Assembly (NCBI RefSeq): GCF_001429505.1
Contig: NZ_LMJW01000022.1
Span: 264,175 to 318,562 of the forward strand
DNA: 54,388 nucleotides
Source: Allobosea sp. Root483D1
GTDB lineage: Bacteria > Pseudomonadota > Alphaproteobacteria > Rhizobiales > Beijerinckiaceae
Direction of reading: 5' to 3'
The notes beneath the pieces are model-generated. The model was not told the origin of the DNA. It saw only the letters and a list, made by a program, of their open reading frames with translations, and ran no database searches. Of the stretch, positions 34,492 to 41,839 are shown piece by piece. The position numbers and the translations under genes are program-made. The first letter of the stretch is position 1. Each line of letters starts with the position of its first letter.

Positions 34492-36369
34492 GTGTCGGGC
34501 GCTGCCATGGCCGCTGCGCCGACCCGACCGTCCGTCCGGCCGCTGGGCGGGCGGGGACTCGCTCTGCTCGTGGCTGGCCTCGAATGGCTGGGTGCGGCGA
34601 TCCTCGCATCGCTCTTCGTCGTGGTGATGGCCGCGGTCACGCGCCGCTACCTGTTCGGCGGCGGTCTCGTCTGGTCGGACGAGCTTGCGATCTGGCTCAA
34701 TGTCGCGCTCGTTGCGGTCGGTGCGCCGCTCGCTGCGACGAGCGCTCTCGCCATGCGGCTCGATGTCGTCGTCAATCTGTTGCCGCCGCCGGGGCGGCGC
34801 CTCGCCGCCATCCTGGCCGAGGCGATCGCCGTCCACGGCGCGTTGGTGCTGGCGCTCGGCGGCGCCAGCGTCGCGGCATTGGTCGGCGGCACCTCGACTG
34901 TGCTCGGCCTGCCGGAGAGCCTGCGCTTCGCGACCTTCGCCATCGGCGGCGGGCTGACCCTCGTCGTCGTGCTCTGGCGCGCGGCGCTCGCGCAATCCTG
35001 GCCGGCGGCGCTCGCCGCGCTCGTGCTCGGGGCGGGGCTCTATGCACTCGCGCAGACGGCGACCGGCCTCTTCGTCGGGACGCCGAGCCTGGTCGCCGGG
35101 CTCGCCGCCGCAGCAGGGCTCCTGCTCGGCGCGCCACTGCCTTTCGCCCTGCTCGCCGGCGTCTCGCTCTCCGGCGCCTTCGGCGGCCTGCTGCCGGAGC
35201 CGGCCATCGTCCAGAACACGGTGGCGGGCGTCTCGAAATTCCTGCTGCTGGCGATCCCGTTCTTCCTGCTCGCCGGCGAATTGCTGACGGCAGGCGGTCT
35301 TGCCGAGCGGCTGGTGCGCTTCGCTGCGGCGCTCGTCGGGCACCTGCGGGCCGGGCTGGCACAAACCGCGCTGGTCGCGAGCGTGCTGTTCTCCGGCGCC
35401 TCCGGCTCTTCGGTCGCCAATGCCGCCTTCGGTGCCAAGGTGATGGCGCCGGCTCTCGTCGCCCGCGGCTACCCGCCGGCCAATGCGGCGGCGATCGTCG
35501 CGGGCGTCTCGATGCTCGACAACATCATCCCGCCCTCGATCGCTTTCCTGATCCTGGCGGCAGCGACCAATCTCTCGGTCGGCTCGCTGCTGGTCGGCGG
35601 CTTCGTCGCCGGAGCGGTGCTGACGCTGGCGCTCGCCATCGGCATTCATCTCAGCGTCCGCGGCGTCGTCGATTCCGCCCCGCGCGCCAGCGGCGCCGAG
35701 CGAGGGCGGGCCTTCGTCGGCGCGCTCCCGGCGATCGGGCTCGGCATCGTCGTCGTGGTCGGTATCCGCTTCGGCGTGGTCACGGTGACGGAAGCCTCGG
35801 CGCTCGCCGTCGCCTATGCGCTCGTCGCTTGCCTGCTGCTGCGCAGCCTGAACGCCGGCACTGTGCTGGCGTCCTTGCGCAAAGCGGCGGGGGAGGCGGC
35901 GGCGGTCGGCCTCCTGATCGGCGCCTCCGCGCCTTTCGCCTTCCTGCTCGCGGTCGACCGCGTCTCCGAGCAGATGGCCGGGCTGGTGACGGCGCTGGGC
36001 GGCGGGCCGCTCGCGGTGATGCTGCTCTCCAATCTCGTCCTGCTGGTCGCCGGCCTCTTCCTCGATATCGGCGCGGCGATCCTCTTGCTGGCGCCCTTAT
36101 TGCTCCCGGCCGCCATCGCCGCCGGCCTCGACCCGATCCAGTTCGGCGTCGTCCTGGTGGTCAACCTGATGATCCACGGGCTGACGCCGCCGCTCGGCAT
36201 CCTCGTCTATGTCGTGAGCGGCATCATGCGGCTGTCGCCGGCTGCAGTGTTCCGGGCGGTGCTGCCCTTGCTGGCGAGCCTCCTCGTCGCACTCTTCGTT
36301 CTCTGCCTTGCGGTGGCGGCCTGGCCGTCGCTACCTCTGTCCTTCAAGGAGTTGTTCCGATGGCTTTGA
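34492..36369 (+). CDS. TRAP transporter fused permease (DctQ-DctM)
   Basis: About 625 aa. The first 190 residues are a DctQ-type small subunit (four helices, early R-R-Y-L-F-G-G-G-L-V-W-S-D-E-L). The rest is a DctM-type large subunit, with F-F-L-L-A-G-E-L-L, S-G-A-S-G-S-S-V-A-N and D-N-I-I-P-P-S. The fusion is common. With the DctP protein it forms an ion-gradient-driven importer in the inner membrane. GTG 34492 lies 3 nt past the NIPSNAP stop; ATG 34507 is an alternative. It overlaps the DctP gene by 10 nt. Confidence 0.92.
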   Translation: MSGAAMAAAPTRPSVRPLGGRGLALLVAGLEWLGAAILASLFVVVMAAVTRRYLFGGGLVWSDELAIWLNVALVAVGAPLAATSALAMRLDVVVNLLPPPGRRLAAILAEAIAVHGALVLALGGASVAALVGGTSTVLGLPESLRFATFAIGGGLTLVVVLWRAALAQSWPAALAALVLGAGLYALAQTATGLFVGTPSLVAGLAAAAGLLLGAPLPFALLAGVSLSGAFGGLLPEPAIVQNTVAGVSKFLLLAIPFFLLAGELLTAGGLAERLVRFAAALVGHLRAGLAQTALVASVLFSGASGSSVANAAFGAKVMAPALVARGYPPANAAAIVAGVSMLDNIIPPSIAFLILAAATNLSVGSLLVGGFVAGAVLTLALAIGIHLSVRGVVDSAPRASGAERGRAFVGALPAIGLGIVVVVGIRFGVVTVTEASALAVAYALVACLLLRSLNAGTVLASLRKAAGEAAAVGLLIGASAPFAFLLAVDRVSEQMAGLVTALGGGPLAVMLLSNLVLLVAGLFLDIGAAILLLAPLLLPAAIAAGLDPIQFGVVLVVNLMIHGLTPPLGILVYVVSGIMRLSPAAVFRAVLPLLASLLVALFVLCLAVAAWPSLPLSFKELFRWL

Positions 36370-37343
36370 CCCGCCGCGCCTTCGCCGCCGCCACGATCGC
36401 CGCACCGGCCGTTCTGTCTGGCCGCGCCTTCGCCGCCGGCCGGCCGGTCACGGTCGCCTCGCTGCTCGGCGAGGACAAGCCGGAAACCCGGATCTGGCGC
36501 CGCGTCACCGAGAAGCTCAACGCCAGCGCGCCCGGCCGCTTCGACCTGCGCGTCGTGCCCAATGCCGCGCTCGGCGGCGAGAAGGAGGTCGCCGAGGGTC
36601 TGCGTCTCGGTTCGGTCCAGGCCTCGCTGTTCACGATCTCGGCGCTCTCGGCCTGGGTGCCGGACGGGCAATTGCTCGATCTGCCCTTCCTGTTCCGCGA
36701 CCGCGCCCATCTGAAGCGCATTCTGGCCGGGCCGCTCGGCGAGGAGCTCAAGCGCAAATACGAGGCGCAAGGCTTCGTCGTGCTCGGCTTCATCAATTAC
36801 GGCGCCCGCCATCTCCTCGCCAAGGAGCCGCTGACCATGCCTGCCAGCGTCAAGGGCAAGCGCATCCGCGTCATCCAGAGCCCGCTGCACACCGAGCTCT
36901 GGTCGGGATTCGGAGCCTACCCGACGCCGATCCCGATCCCCGAGACCTACAATGCGCTGAAGACCGGCGTGGTCGACTGCATGGACCTGACCAAGTCGGC
37001 CTATGTCGGCTTCAAGCTGCACGAGGTCGTGCCCTATCTGATCGAGACCGGCCATATCTGGGCGGCTGGCGTCGTGGCGGTCTCGGCCAGCTTCTGGAAG
37101 GGCCTTTCGCCTGAGGACAAGGCGGCGTTCTCGGCCGCGGCTGCGGAAGGGGCGGGCTATTTCGACGAGCTCATCATCGCCGACGAGGACGCCTCGATGG
37201 CCAAGGCGAAGGCCGAGGGCGGCAAGGTCGTGCAGCCGGAGGACCGGCCCGGCTGGGAGGCCGGCGCGCGCAAAGTCTGGGCCTCCTTCGCGCCCAAGCT
37301 CGGCGGCCTCGACAAGATCGAGGCGATCGCCAGCAGCGCCTGA
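36360..37343 (+). CDS. TRAP substrate-binding protein (DctP)
   Basis: About 327 aa with a Tat-like signal (L-T-R-R-A-F-A-A-A-T, cleaved near A-F-A-A). The body shows DctP features: R-V-V-P-N-A-A-L-G-G-E-K-E, K-G-K-R-I-R-V-I-Q-S-P, and E-T-Y-N-A-L-K-T-G-V-V-D-C-M. It is the periplasmic receptor for the adjacent fused permease and probably binds an organic acid; the ligand is not readable. Confidence 0.93.
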   Translation: MALTRRAFAAATIAAPAVLSGRAFAAGRPVTVASLLGEDKPETRIWRRVTEKLNASAPGRFDLRVVPNAALGGEKEVAEGLRLGSVQASLFTISALSAWVPDGQLLDLPFLFRDRAHLKRILAGPLGEELKRKYEAQGFVVLGFINYGARHLLAKEPLTMPASVKGKRIRVIQSPLHTELWSGFGAYPTPIPIPETYNALKTGVVDCMDLTKSAYVGFKLHEVVPYLIETGHIWAAGVVAVSASFWKGLSPEDKAAFSAAAAEGAGYFDELIIADEDASMAKAKAEGGKVVQPEDRPGWEAGARKVWASFAPKLGGLDKIEAIASSA

Positions 37344-37392
37344 GGCCGCTTGCGATCCAATCCAGCATTGATCTCACAGGAGCGCCGTCCGC

Positions 37393-38148
37393 ATGTCCGA
37401 CCGTCCCGTCCTTCTCGTCACCGGCGGCAGCCGCGGCATCGGCGCCGCGATCTGCCGGTTCGCCGCCGAGCGCGGCTATGACGTCGCCGTCAACTACCAG
37501 GGCAATGCGCAGGCGGCGGCCGATGTCGTTGCGGCCTGTGGCCGGGCCGGAGCGAAGGCGGTTGCGATCCAGGGCGACATGGCGAACCCCGCCGATATCG
37601 CGCGTGTCTTCGCCGAAGCCAAGGCAGCCCTCGGACCGCTGACCGCGGTCGTCAACAACGCCGCCATCACCGGCAAGAGCAGCCCGCTCGCCAAATCCGA
37701 CTTGCAGGTCATTCGCGCCTGCATCGACCTCAATGTCACCGGCGCGATCCTGGTGGCGCGCGAGGCGGCTCAGGCCCTGCTCGCCAACGAAGGCGCGAAG
37801 AACCGCGCCATCGTCAACATCTCCTCGATCGCGGCCGGGCTCGGCTCGCCCAATGAGTATGTCTGGTATGCCGCCTCGAAGGCGGCGGTCGATTCCATGA
37901 CCATCGGCCTCGCGATCGAACTCGCTCCCGCCGGCATCCGTGTCAACGCGGTGGCGCCCGGCATGACGCAGACCGATATCCACGCGCTCTCGACCGGCGA
38001 TGCCGGCCGCGTCGACCGCATCGCTCCGACGATCCCGCTGAAGCGCGTAGCCGAGCCGGAGGAGATCGCCGAAGCGGTGCTGTTCGCGCTCTCCGAGGCC
38101 GCCTCCTACATGGTCGGCTCGATCATCCGGGTCGGCGGCGGCCGCTGA
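37393..38148 (+). CDS. Short-chain dehydrogenase/reductase (SDR)
   Basis: About 251 aa, NAD(P)-dependent oxidoreductase. T-G-G-S-R-G-I-G nucleotide loop near residue 10, N-N-A-A, and the catalytic Y-A-A-S-K with an upstream Ser (N-I-S-S-I). The end P-x-E-I-A-E-A-V-L-F is typical. It lies 49 nt after the TRAP receptor with a good ribosome site, so it may metabolise the imported compound. That role is inference. Confidence 0.93.
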   Translation: MSDRPVLLVTGGSRGIGAAICRFAAERGYDVAVNYQGNAQAAADVVAACGRAGAKAVAIQGDMANPADIARVFAEAKAALGPLTAVVNNAAITGKSSPLAKSDLQVIRACIDLNVTGAILVAREAAQALLANEGAKNRAIVNISSIAAGLGSPNEYVWYAASKAAVDSMTIGLAIELAPAGIRVNAVAPGMTQTDIHALSTGDAGRVDRIAPTIPLKRVAEPEEIAEAVLFALSEAASYMVGSIIRVGGGR

Positions 38149-38158
38149 GAGGCGTAGG

Positions 38159-38470
38159 TCAGTTGCAGAGCTCGACTTGCCTCATGCGCCCTTCGACAAA
38201 GGCCTGCGTGAAATGGCAGGGCATGCGGTTGACCGGCTGGGAGAACCAGCTCGCCGTCGGCGAGTCGTGGTAGACCGGATAGGCCTGCGTCTGCGGGTCC
38301 GGTTGGGGCTGGGTCATGTGCTGGTTCGGCGTGGTGCGGTTGTTCGCGACCGTGGTGATCAAGCCATGAGTGCCGGAGCCACCAACGGCGGCTAAAGCTG
38401 GCGATTGAAGAGCGAGGCTCCCGAAGGAACCGGCCAGGGCGAACGCTGCTGCGATCAGTGTCTTGTTCAT
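38159..38470 (-). CDS. Secreted hypothetical protein
   Basis: About 103 aa. The signal peptide begins M-N-K-T-L-I-A-A-A and ends near A-L-A-A. The mature part is Gln/Pro/Thr-rich (T-Q-P-Q-P-D-P-Q-T-Q), then has C-H-F-T-Q-A-F-V-E-G-R and ends E-L-C-N. GGAGG lies just upstream of ATG 38470. Unknown family; two cysteines could pair. It converges with the SDR gene. Confidence 0.7.
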   Translation of the reverse strand: MNKTLIAAAFALAGSFGSLALQSPALAAVGGSGTHGLITTVANNRTTPNQHMTQPQPDPQTQAYPVYHDSPTASWFSQPVNRMPCHFTQAFVEGRMRQVELCN

Positions 38471-38736
38471 AACAGCCTCCAAAGTCGCGATATCGCTTAA
38501 TCAAGGCCACTTGGCCGCGCCGGATTGGCGGGCAGTCGACTTTGCCGCCCGCAAATCGGCCAAGCTGTGACCTGGATGTGTTGCCTGATCACGAAGCCGT
38601 GCCGCGGGGCTCACGAAGGGGTGAGGCGCAAGCGCCGCCTAAACGACAGAATCGGCTGCAGGAACAGCCACAGACGGCTGGAGCCGCGGCCCGTCCGTGC
38701 TAGATCGGCTGCCAGCCTGTTCAACCGGAAGCCGCC

Positions 38737-39015
38737 ATGCGCGTCCTGCTCGTCCTGATCGCCTTCGGCATGGTCGCGGTGCCGGCCCTGCTCGCGCTGG
38801 CACGCAGCGACCTGCCGCGCGGCCGGCGGATCGTCAACGCGCTGATCGTCTTCCTGGCGCCGGCCTGCGCGCTCGGCTTGATCCATGGCGTGCCGGAGCT
38901 CGACGGCAGGGCGCTGCAATACCCGGTCGCCTGGACGACGCTGCGACTCGTCCTGACCGGCCTCGCACTGATCCTGCCCTGGTGCCTCTATGTCTGGCTG
39001 AACGGCCGGCGCTGA
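38737..39015 (+). CDS. Small membrane protein
   Basis: About 92 aa with three hydrophobic stretches (L-L-V-L-I-A-F-G-M-V, I-V-F-L-A-P-A-C-A-L and L-V-L-T-G-L-A-L-I-L-P-W). No family recognised. It ends 10 nt before the ureohydrolase gene, so they may be co-transcribed. Confidence 0.65.
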   Translation: MRVLLVLIAFGMVAVPALLALARSDLPRGRRIVNALIVFLAPACALGLIHGVPELDGRALQYPVAWTTLRLVLTGLALILPWCLYVWLNGRR

Positions 39016-39025
39016 CTTCCTACGG

Positions 39026-39991
39026 ATGATCGAGATGACCGAACCTGCCGAAACACCGACGATCGACCACGCCTTCACCGGCGACCGCAAGGGCCCGGCC
39101 CACGACCCGACCTATGCCGGCGCGCTCTCCTTCATGCGCCGCCGCTACAGCAAGGATGTCGCCGGCTGCGATGCCGTGGTCTGGGGCGTGCCCTTCGACC
39201 TCGCCGTCTCGAACCGGCCCGGCACCCGCTTCGGGCCGCAGGCGATGCGCCGCGTCAGCGCGATCTTCGACGGCGATGCGCAATACCCCTCGCGCATCGA
39301 CCCATTCGAGAGGCTCGCCGTGGTCGATTATGGCGACTGCCTGCTGCCGCGCAGCGATCTGCAGGGCTGCGCCCGGGCGATCGAGAGCGGGGCCGCCGCG
39401 ATCATCGCCAGCGGCGCCCAGCTCGTCACCCTCGGTGGCGACCATTTCATCACCTTGCCGCTGCTGCGCGCCCATGTCGCCCGCCATGGCAAGCTCGCCA
39501 TCGTCCAGTTCGACGCGCACCAGGACACCTGGGATGACGGCGTCGGCGCGATCAGCCACGGCACTTTCGTGCTCGAGGCGGTGCGCGAGGGGTTGATCGA
39601 TACCCAGCGTTCGATCCAGATCGGCATCCGCACCGTCGCGCCGCGCGATTGCGGGATCAAGGTGATCGACGCCTATCAGGCGCATGCGCTCGGCGTCGAC
39701 GGCATCGCGGCCCAGATCAAGGAGAGGGTCGGGGAGGGGCCGGCTTACCTCACCTTCGACATCGACGCGCTCGATCCGGCCTTTGCGCCGGGCACCGGCA
39801 CGCCTGTCTCCGGCGGCTTCTCCTCGGCAGACGCGCTGCGCCTGGTCTGGGCGATCCGCGACCTCGATTTCCGCGGCATGGACATCGTCGAGGTCTCGCC
39901 GCCCTATGACCATGCTGATGCGACTGCGATCGCCGGTGCGGCGGTGGCGCAGCACTATCTGCAGGCGCTGGCGCTGAAGAAGGCGGGTTGA
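39026..39991 (+). CDS. speB: Agmatinase-like ureohydrolase
   Basis: About 321 aa. The binuclear-manganese ureohydrolase motifs are present: G-G-D-H (L-G-G-D-H-F), F-D-A-H-Q-D-T, S-H-G-T-F, and F-D-I-D-A-L-D-P-A-F-A-P-G-T-G-T-P. Agmatinase splits agmatine to putrescine and urea. Related guanidino-hydrolases (guanidinopropionase, guanidinobutyrase) cannot be excluded. It lies upstream of argC, with about 430 nt between, in a part of the chromosome concerned with arginine chemistry. The start is ATG 39026 or 39035. Confidence 0.88.
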   Translation: MIEMTEPAETPTIDHAFTGDRKGPAHDPTYAGALSFMRRRYSKDVAGCDAVVWGVPFDLAVSNRPGTRFGPQAMRRVSAIFDGDAQYPSRIDPFERLAVVDYGDCLLPRSDLQGCARAIESGAAAIIASGAQLVTLGGDHFITLPLLRAHVARHGKLAIVQFDAHQDTWDDGVGAISHGTFVLEAVREGLIDTQRSIQIGIRTVAPRDCGIKVIDAYQAHALGVDGIAAQIKERVGEGPAYLTFDIDALDPAFAPGTGTPVSGGFSSADALRLVWAIRDLDFRGMDIVEVSPPYDHADATAIAGAAVAQHYLQALALKKAG

Positions 39992-40054
39992 ATCGGGATG
40001 GCAGCTTCGGCCGCTATCCGATTCCGAATGCTGCGATATCTCGAAGCGCGTCCT

Positions 40055-40073
40055 GCTCGGGTTTGACCCGAGC
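40055..40073. repeat. Short perfect inverted repeat
   Basis: GCTCGGGT-TTG-ACCCGAGC. Hairpins of this type are scattered between genes in many Rhizobiales. Confidence 0.6.
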
Positions 40074-40120
40074 ATCTCAGGCCGAATGAGGCTTCAGCGG
40101 GCGCCCTCTGGTCAATGAGA

Positions 40121-40152
40121 TTCTCGGGTCTGCGCTCCGCTCCGCCCGAGAA
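40121..40152. repeat. Inverted repeat TTCTCGGG/CCCGAGAA
   Basis: Arms at 40121-40128 and 40145-40152 with a 16-nt loop; same intergenic repeat class as the one at 40055. No T-tract. It precedes the argC-leader promoter. Confidence 0.55.
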
Positions 40153-40176
40153 TGACGTGAGCGCGTACCCGCATCA

Positions 40177-40207
40177 TTGACAGCCGCCCCGGTGCGGAAC
40201 ATATACG
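40177..40207 (+). promoter_or_regulatory. Promoter of the argC leader
   Basis: TTGACA (40177-40182), a 19-nt spacer, TATACG (40202-40207). A start site 5-7 nt further on falls at the leader ATG (40212), so the leader peptide would be translated from a leaderless or nearly leaderless end. Confidence 0.5.
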
Positions 40208-40211
40208 CTCC

Positions 40212-40271
40212 ATGACGATGAACCCGACCCGACGTCGCAGTGAACAGGCCGCCTTGGCGCGCCCGCGATGA
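40212..40271 (+). CDS. Arg-rich leader peptide of argC (attenuator)
   Basis: A 19-codon frame: MTMNPTRRRSEQAALARPR then TGA. Five of 19 codons are Arg, three of them consecutive (CGA CGT CGC, 40230-40238). It ends 30 nt before a strong terminator (40301-40324), and argC follows. This is the classical layout for ribosome-dependent attenuation: stalling at Arg codons when charged tRNA-Arg is scarce would favour an antiterminator. ACGCTCGG (40271-40278) could pair with CCGAGCG (40309-40315), which overlaps the terminator loop and 3' arm. No Shine-Dalgarno is seen, in line with a leaderless start. Confidence 0.65.
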   Translation: MTMNPTRRRSEQAALARPR

Positions 40272-40300
40272 CGCTCGGCTTCTAGTCCGAACGCCCGCGA

Positions 40301-40324
40301 CCGCGCCCCGAGCGCGGTTTTTTT
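40301..40324 (+). terminator. Leader terminator before argC
   Basis: CCGCGC (40301-40306) and GCGCGG (40312-40317) around CCCGA, followed by seven T. It stands 100 nt before the argC start, too far from speB to be simply its terminator, and just behind the Arg-rich leader frame. It is best read as an attenuator. Confidence 0.85.
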
Positions 40325-40330
40325 ATGCCC

Positions 40331-40359
40331 GTCGCAAAAATGATGTCCGGTTTTGCGAC
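40331..40359. repeat. Dispersed palindromic element, copy 3
   Basis: GTCGCAAAA (40331-40339) and TTTTGCGAC (40351-40359), 9-bp perfect arms. Similar to the CGCAAAAG/CTTTTGCG pair at 18491. Confidence 0.6.
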
Positions 40360-40424
40360 AGTCATACTCGAAAAGCCAGCCAACGAATTTCGTCCGCTTC
40401 CACCAGACGCCTTGCGAGGGTCCG

Positions 40425-41357
40425 ATGAGCCAGAACCTGAAATCCATCTTCATCGACGGCGAAGCCGGCACCACCGGGCTCGGCATCCGCGAGCGCCTCG
40501 CCGATGTGGCGGAGGTCGTGGTCAAGAGCATCGATCCGGACAAGCGCAAGGACCCCGCCGCCCGCAAGGCGATGATGGCGGGCGTCGATCTCGTCGTGCT
40601 CTGCCTGCCCGACGATGCGGCCAAGGAATCGGTCGCGCTCGCCGACGAACTCGGCAATGACGCGCCCAAGATCGTCGATGCTTCGACCGCCCATCGCGTC
40701 GCGCCGGACTGGACCTATGGCTTTGCCGAGCTCGAGCCTGGCTTCGCCACGAGGGTCGCCAACGCCAACCGCGTCTCCAATCCCGGCTGCTACCCGACCG
40801 GCGGCATCGCCCTGCTGCGTCCGCTCGTCGATGCCGGGCTGCTGCCGGCCGGCCATCCGATCACCGTCAACGCGGTCTCCGGCTATTCCGGCGGCGGCAA
40901 GAGCATGATCGAGGCCTATGAAGCCGGCACAGCGCCCGATTTCGAGCTCTACGGTCTTGGCCTCAAGCACAAGCACCTGCCCGAGCTCCAGGTCTACTCG
41001 CGGCTGGAGCGGCGGCCGATCTTCGTGCCCTCGGTCGGCAATTTCCGGCAGGGCATGCTGGTCTCGATCCCGCTGCATCTCGATCTGCTGCCCGGCAAGC
41101 CCAAGCCCGCCGATCTCGAAGCGGCGCTGGCGGACCGCTATGCCGGTTCGACCTATGTCAGCGTCCTGCCGGTGGATGCGAACGGCAAGCTCGAGCCGCA
41201 GGCGCTCAACGACACCAACAAGCTCGAGTTGCGCGTCTTCGGCAATGCCGATCTCGGCCAGGCCGTGCTCGTCGCCCGGCTCGACAATCTCGGCAAGGGC
41301 GCATCCGGCGCCGCCGTGCAGAACATCCGGCTGATGCTCGGCCTGCCGGAAAGTTGA
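40425..41357 (+). CDS. argC: N-acetyl-gamma-glutamyl-phosphate reductase
   Basis: About 310 aa, the short (type 2) form. It reduces N-acetylglutamyl phosphate with NADPH in arginine biosynthesis, in the cytoplasm. G-E-A-G-T-T-G-L near residue 12 is the nucleotide loop, D-A-S-T-A-H-R follows, and N-P-G-C-Y-P-T-G contains the catalytic Cys. S-G-Y-S-G-G-G-K and H-K-H-L-P-E follow. ATG 40425 is preceded by GCGAGGG. The leader region carries an Arg-rich peptide and a terminator, so control by attenuation is likely. Confidence 0.95.
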   Translation: MSQNLKSIFIDGEAGTTGLGIRERLADVAEVVVKSIDPDKRKDPAARKAMMAGVDLVVLCLPDDAAKESVALADELGNDAPKIVDASTAHRVAPDWTYGFAELEPGFATRVANANRVSNPGCYPTGGIALLRPLVDAGLLPAGHPITVNAVSGYSGGGKSMIEAYEAGTAPDFELYGLGLKHKHLPELQVYSRLERRPIFVPSVGNFRQGMLVSIPLHLDLLPGKPKPADLEAALADRYAGSTYVSVLPVDANGKLEPQALNDTNKLELRVFGNADLGQAVLVARLDNLGKGASGAAVQNIRLMLGLPES

Positions 41358-41412
41358 CAGCGGTTCACATTTCGAACCGTTTCCACCGACCCCGACGAAA
41401 CAGTGGCTGCAC

Positions 41413-41426
41413 CCCCCAAATGGGGG
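41413..41426. promoter_or_regulatory. CCCCCAAATGGGGG palindrome, copy 3
   Basis: Identical to the copy at 31427-31440. It lies 62 nt upstream of the small gene at 41489. Confidence 0.45.
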
Positions 41427-41488
41427 ATGCGGCCACTTGCGCTTGAGATCATAGCTGAATCTGGCGGCTGGAAAGCGGGGGCGATTCG

Positions 41489-41701
41489 ATGCCGGGATTT
41501 GATACGTTGGGCGCGCGTCTGGCGCGCAGCCGGCGAAGGCTCGAGCGCGAGCGCGCCGAGATGAATGTCGAGCGGCTGGCTGGGCTCGATACGGCCGTTC
41601 GGGGCGATGGCGTCTCTGCTATCGCAACGGCCAGTGTGCCGGTGCCGTCATCGGCGCAAGTGATCAGGTTTCCGCGCTTGAGCGAGCGCAGCAGGGACTG
41701 A
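41489..41701 (+). CDS. Small hypothetical protein
   Basis: About 70 aa, strongly basic and helical in its first half (L-A-R-S-R-R-R-L-E-R-E-R-A-E-M), then a low-complexity stretch and R-F-P-R-L-S-E-R-S-R-D. No family recognised. GGGGGCG lies upstream of the start, a CCCCCAAATGGGGG palindrome 62 nt upstream, and a strong terminator follows. The terminator argues that this is a transcribed gene. Confidence 0.55.
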   Translation: MPGFDTLGARLARSRRRLERERAEMNVERLAGLDTAVRGDGVSAIATASVPVPSSAQVIRFPRLSERSRD

Positions 41702-41730
41702 GGCGGCCGTGCCAGGGTATGGCTGCCAGC

Positions 41731-41770
41731 GCTGCCGGGGCGAGGTCGAACAGCCCCGGCAGCGTTTTTT
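41731..41770 (+). terminator. Intrinsic terminator
   Basis: GCTGCCGGGGC (41731-41741) and GCCCCGGCAGC (41753-41763), 11-bp perfect stem, then G and six T. Confidence 0.92.
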
Positions 41771-41802
41771 CTTTGGTTTACCGACGCCAGATCGAAAACT
41801 TG

Positions 41803-41833
41803 ACCTGCCAGCCTGCCTTGCAGGCTGGCAGGT
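41803..41833 (-). terminator. Terminator-like hairpin after the FAH gene
   Basis: ACCTGCCAGCCTGC (41803-41816) and GCAGGCTGGCAGGT (41820-41833) give 14-bp perfect arms with a 3-nt loop, then AGTTTTCG in the minus direction. A short T-tract supports termination of the FAH gene. Confidence 0.7.
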
Positions 41834-41839
41834 GTCGTC

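Noticed and set aside
33927..36359. Upstream part of a 1138-codon frame ending in the DctP gene
   Set aside because: It reads through the NIPSNAP and TRAP permease genes in a wrong frame as Arg/Ala-rich sequence. Only the part from 36360 is a protein.
39020..40075. 351-codon frame opposite speB
   Set aside because: Antisense to a clear ureohydrolase; composition-driven.
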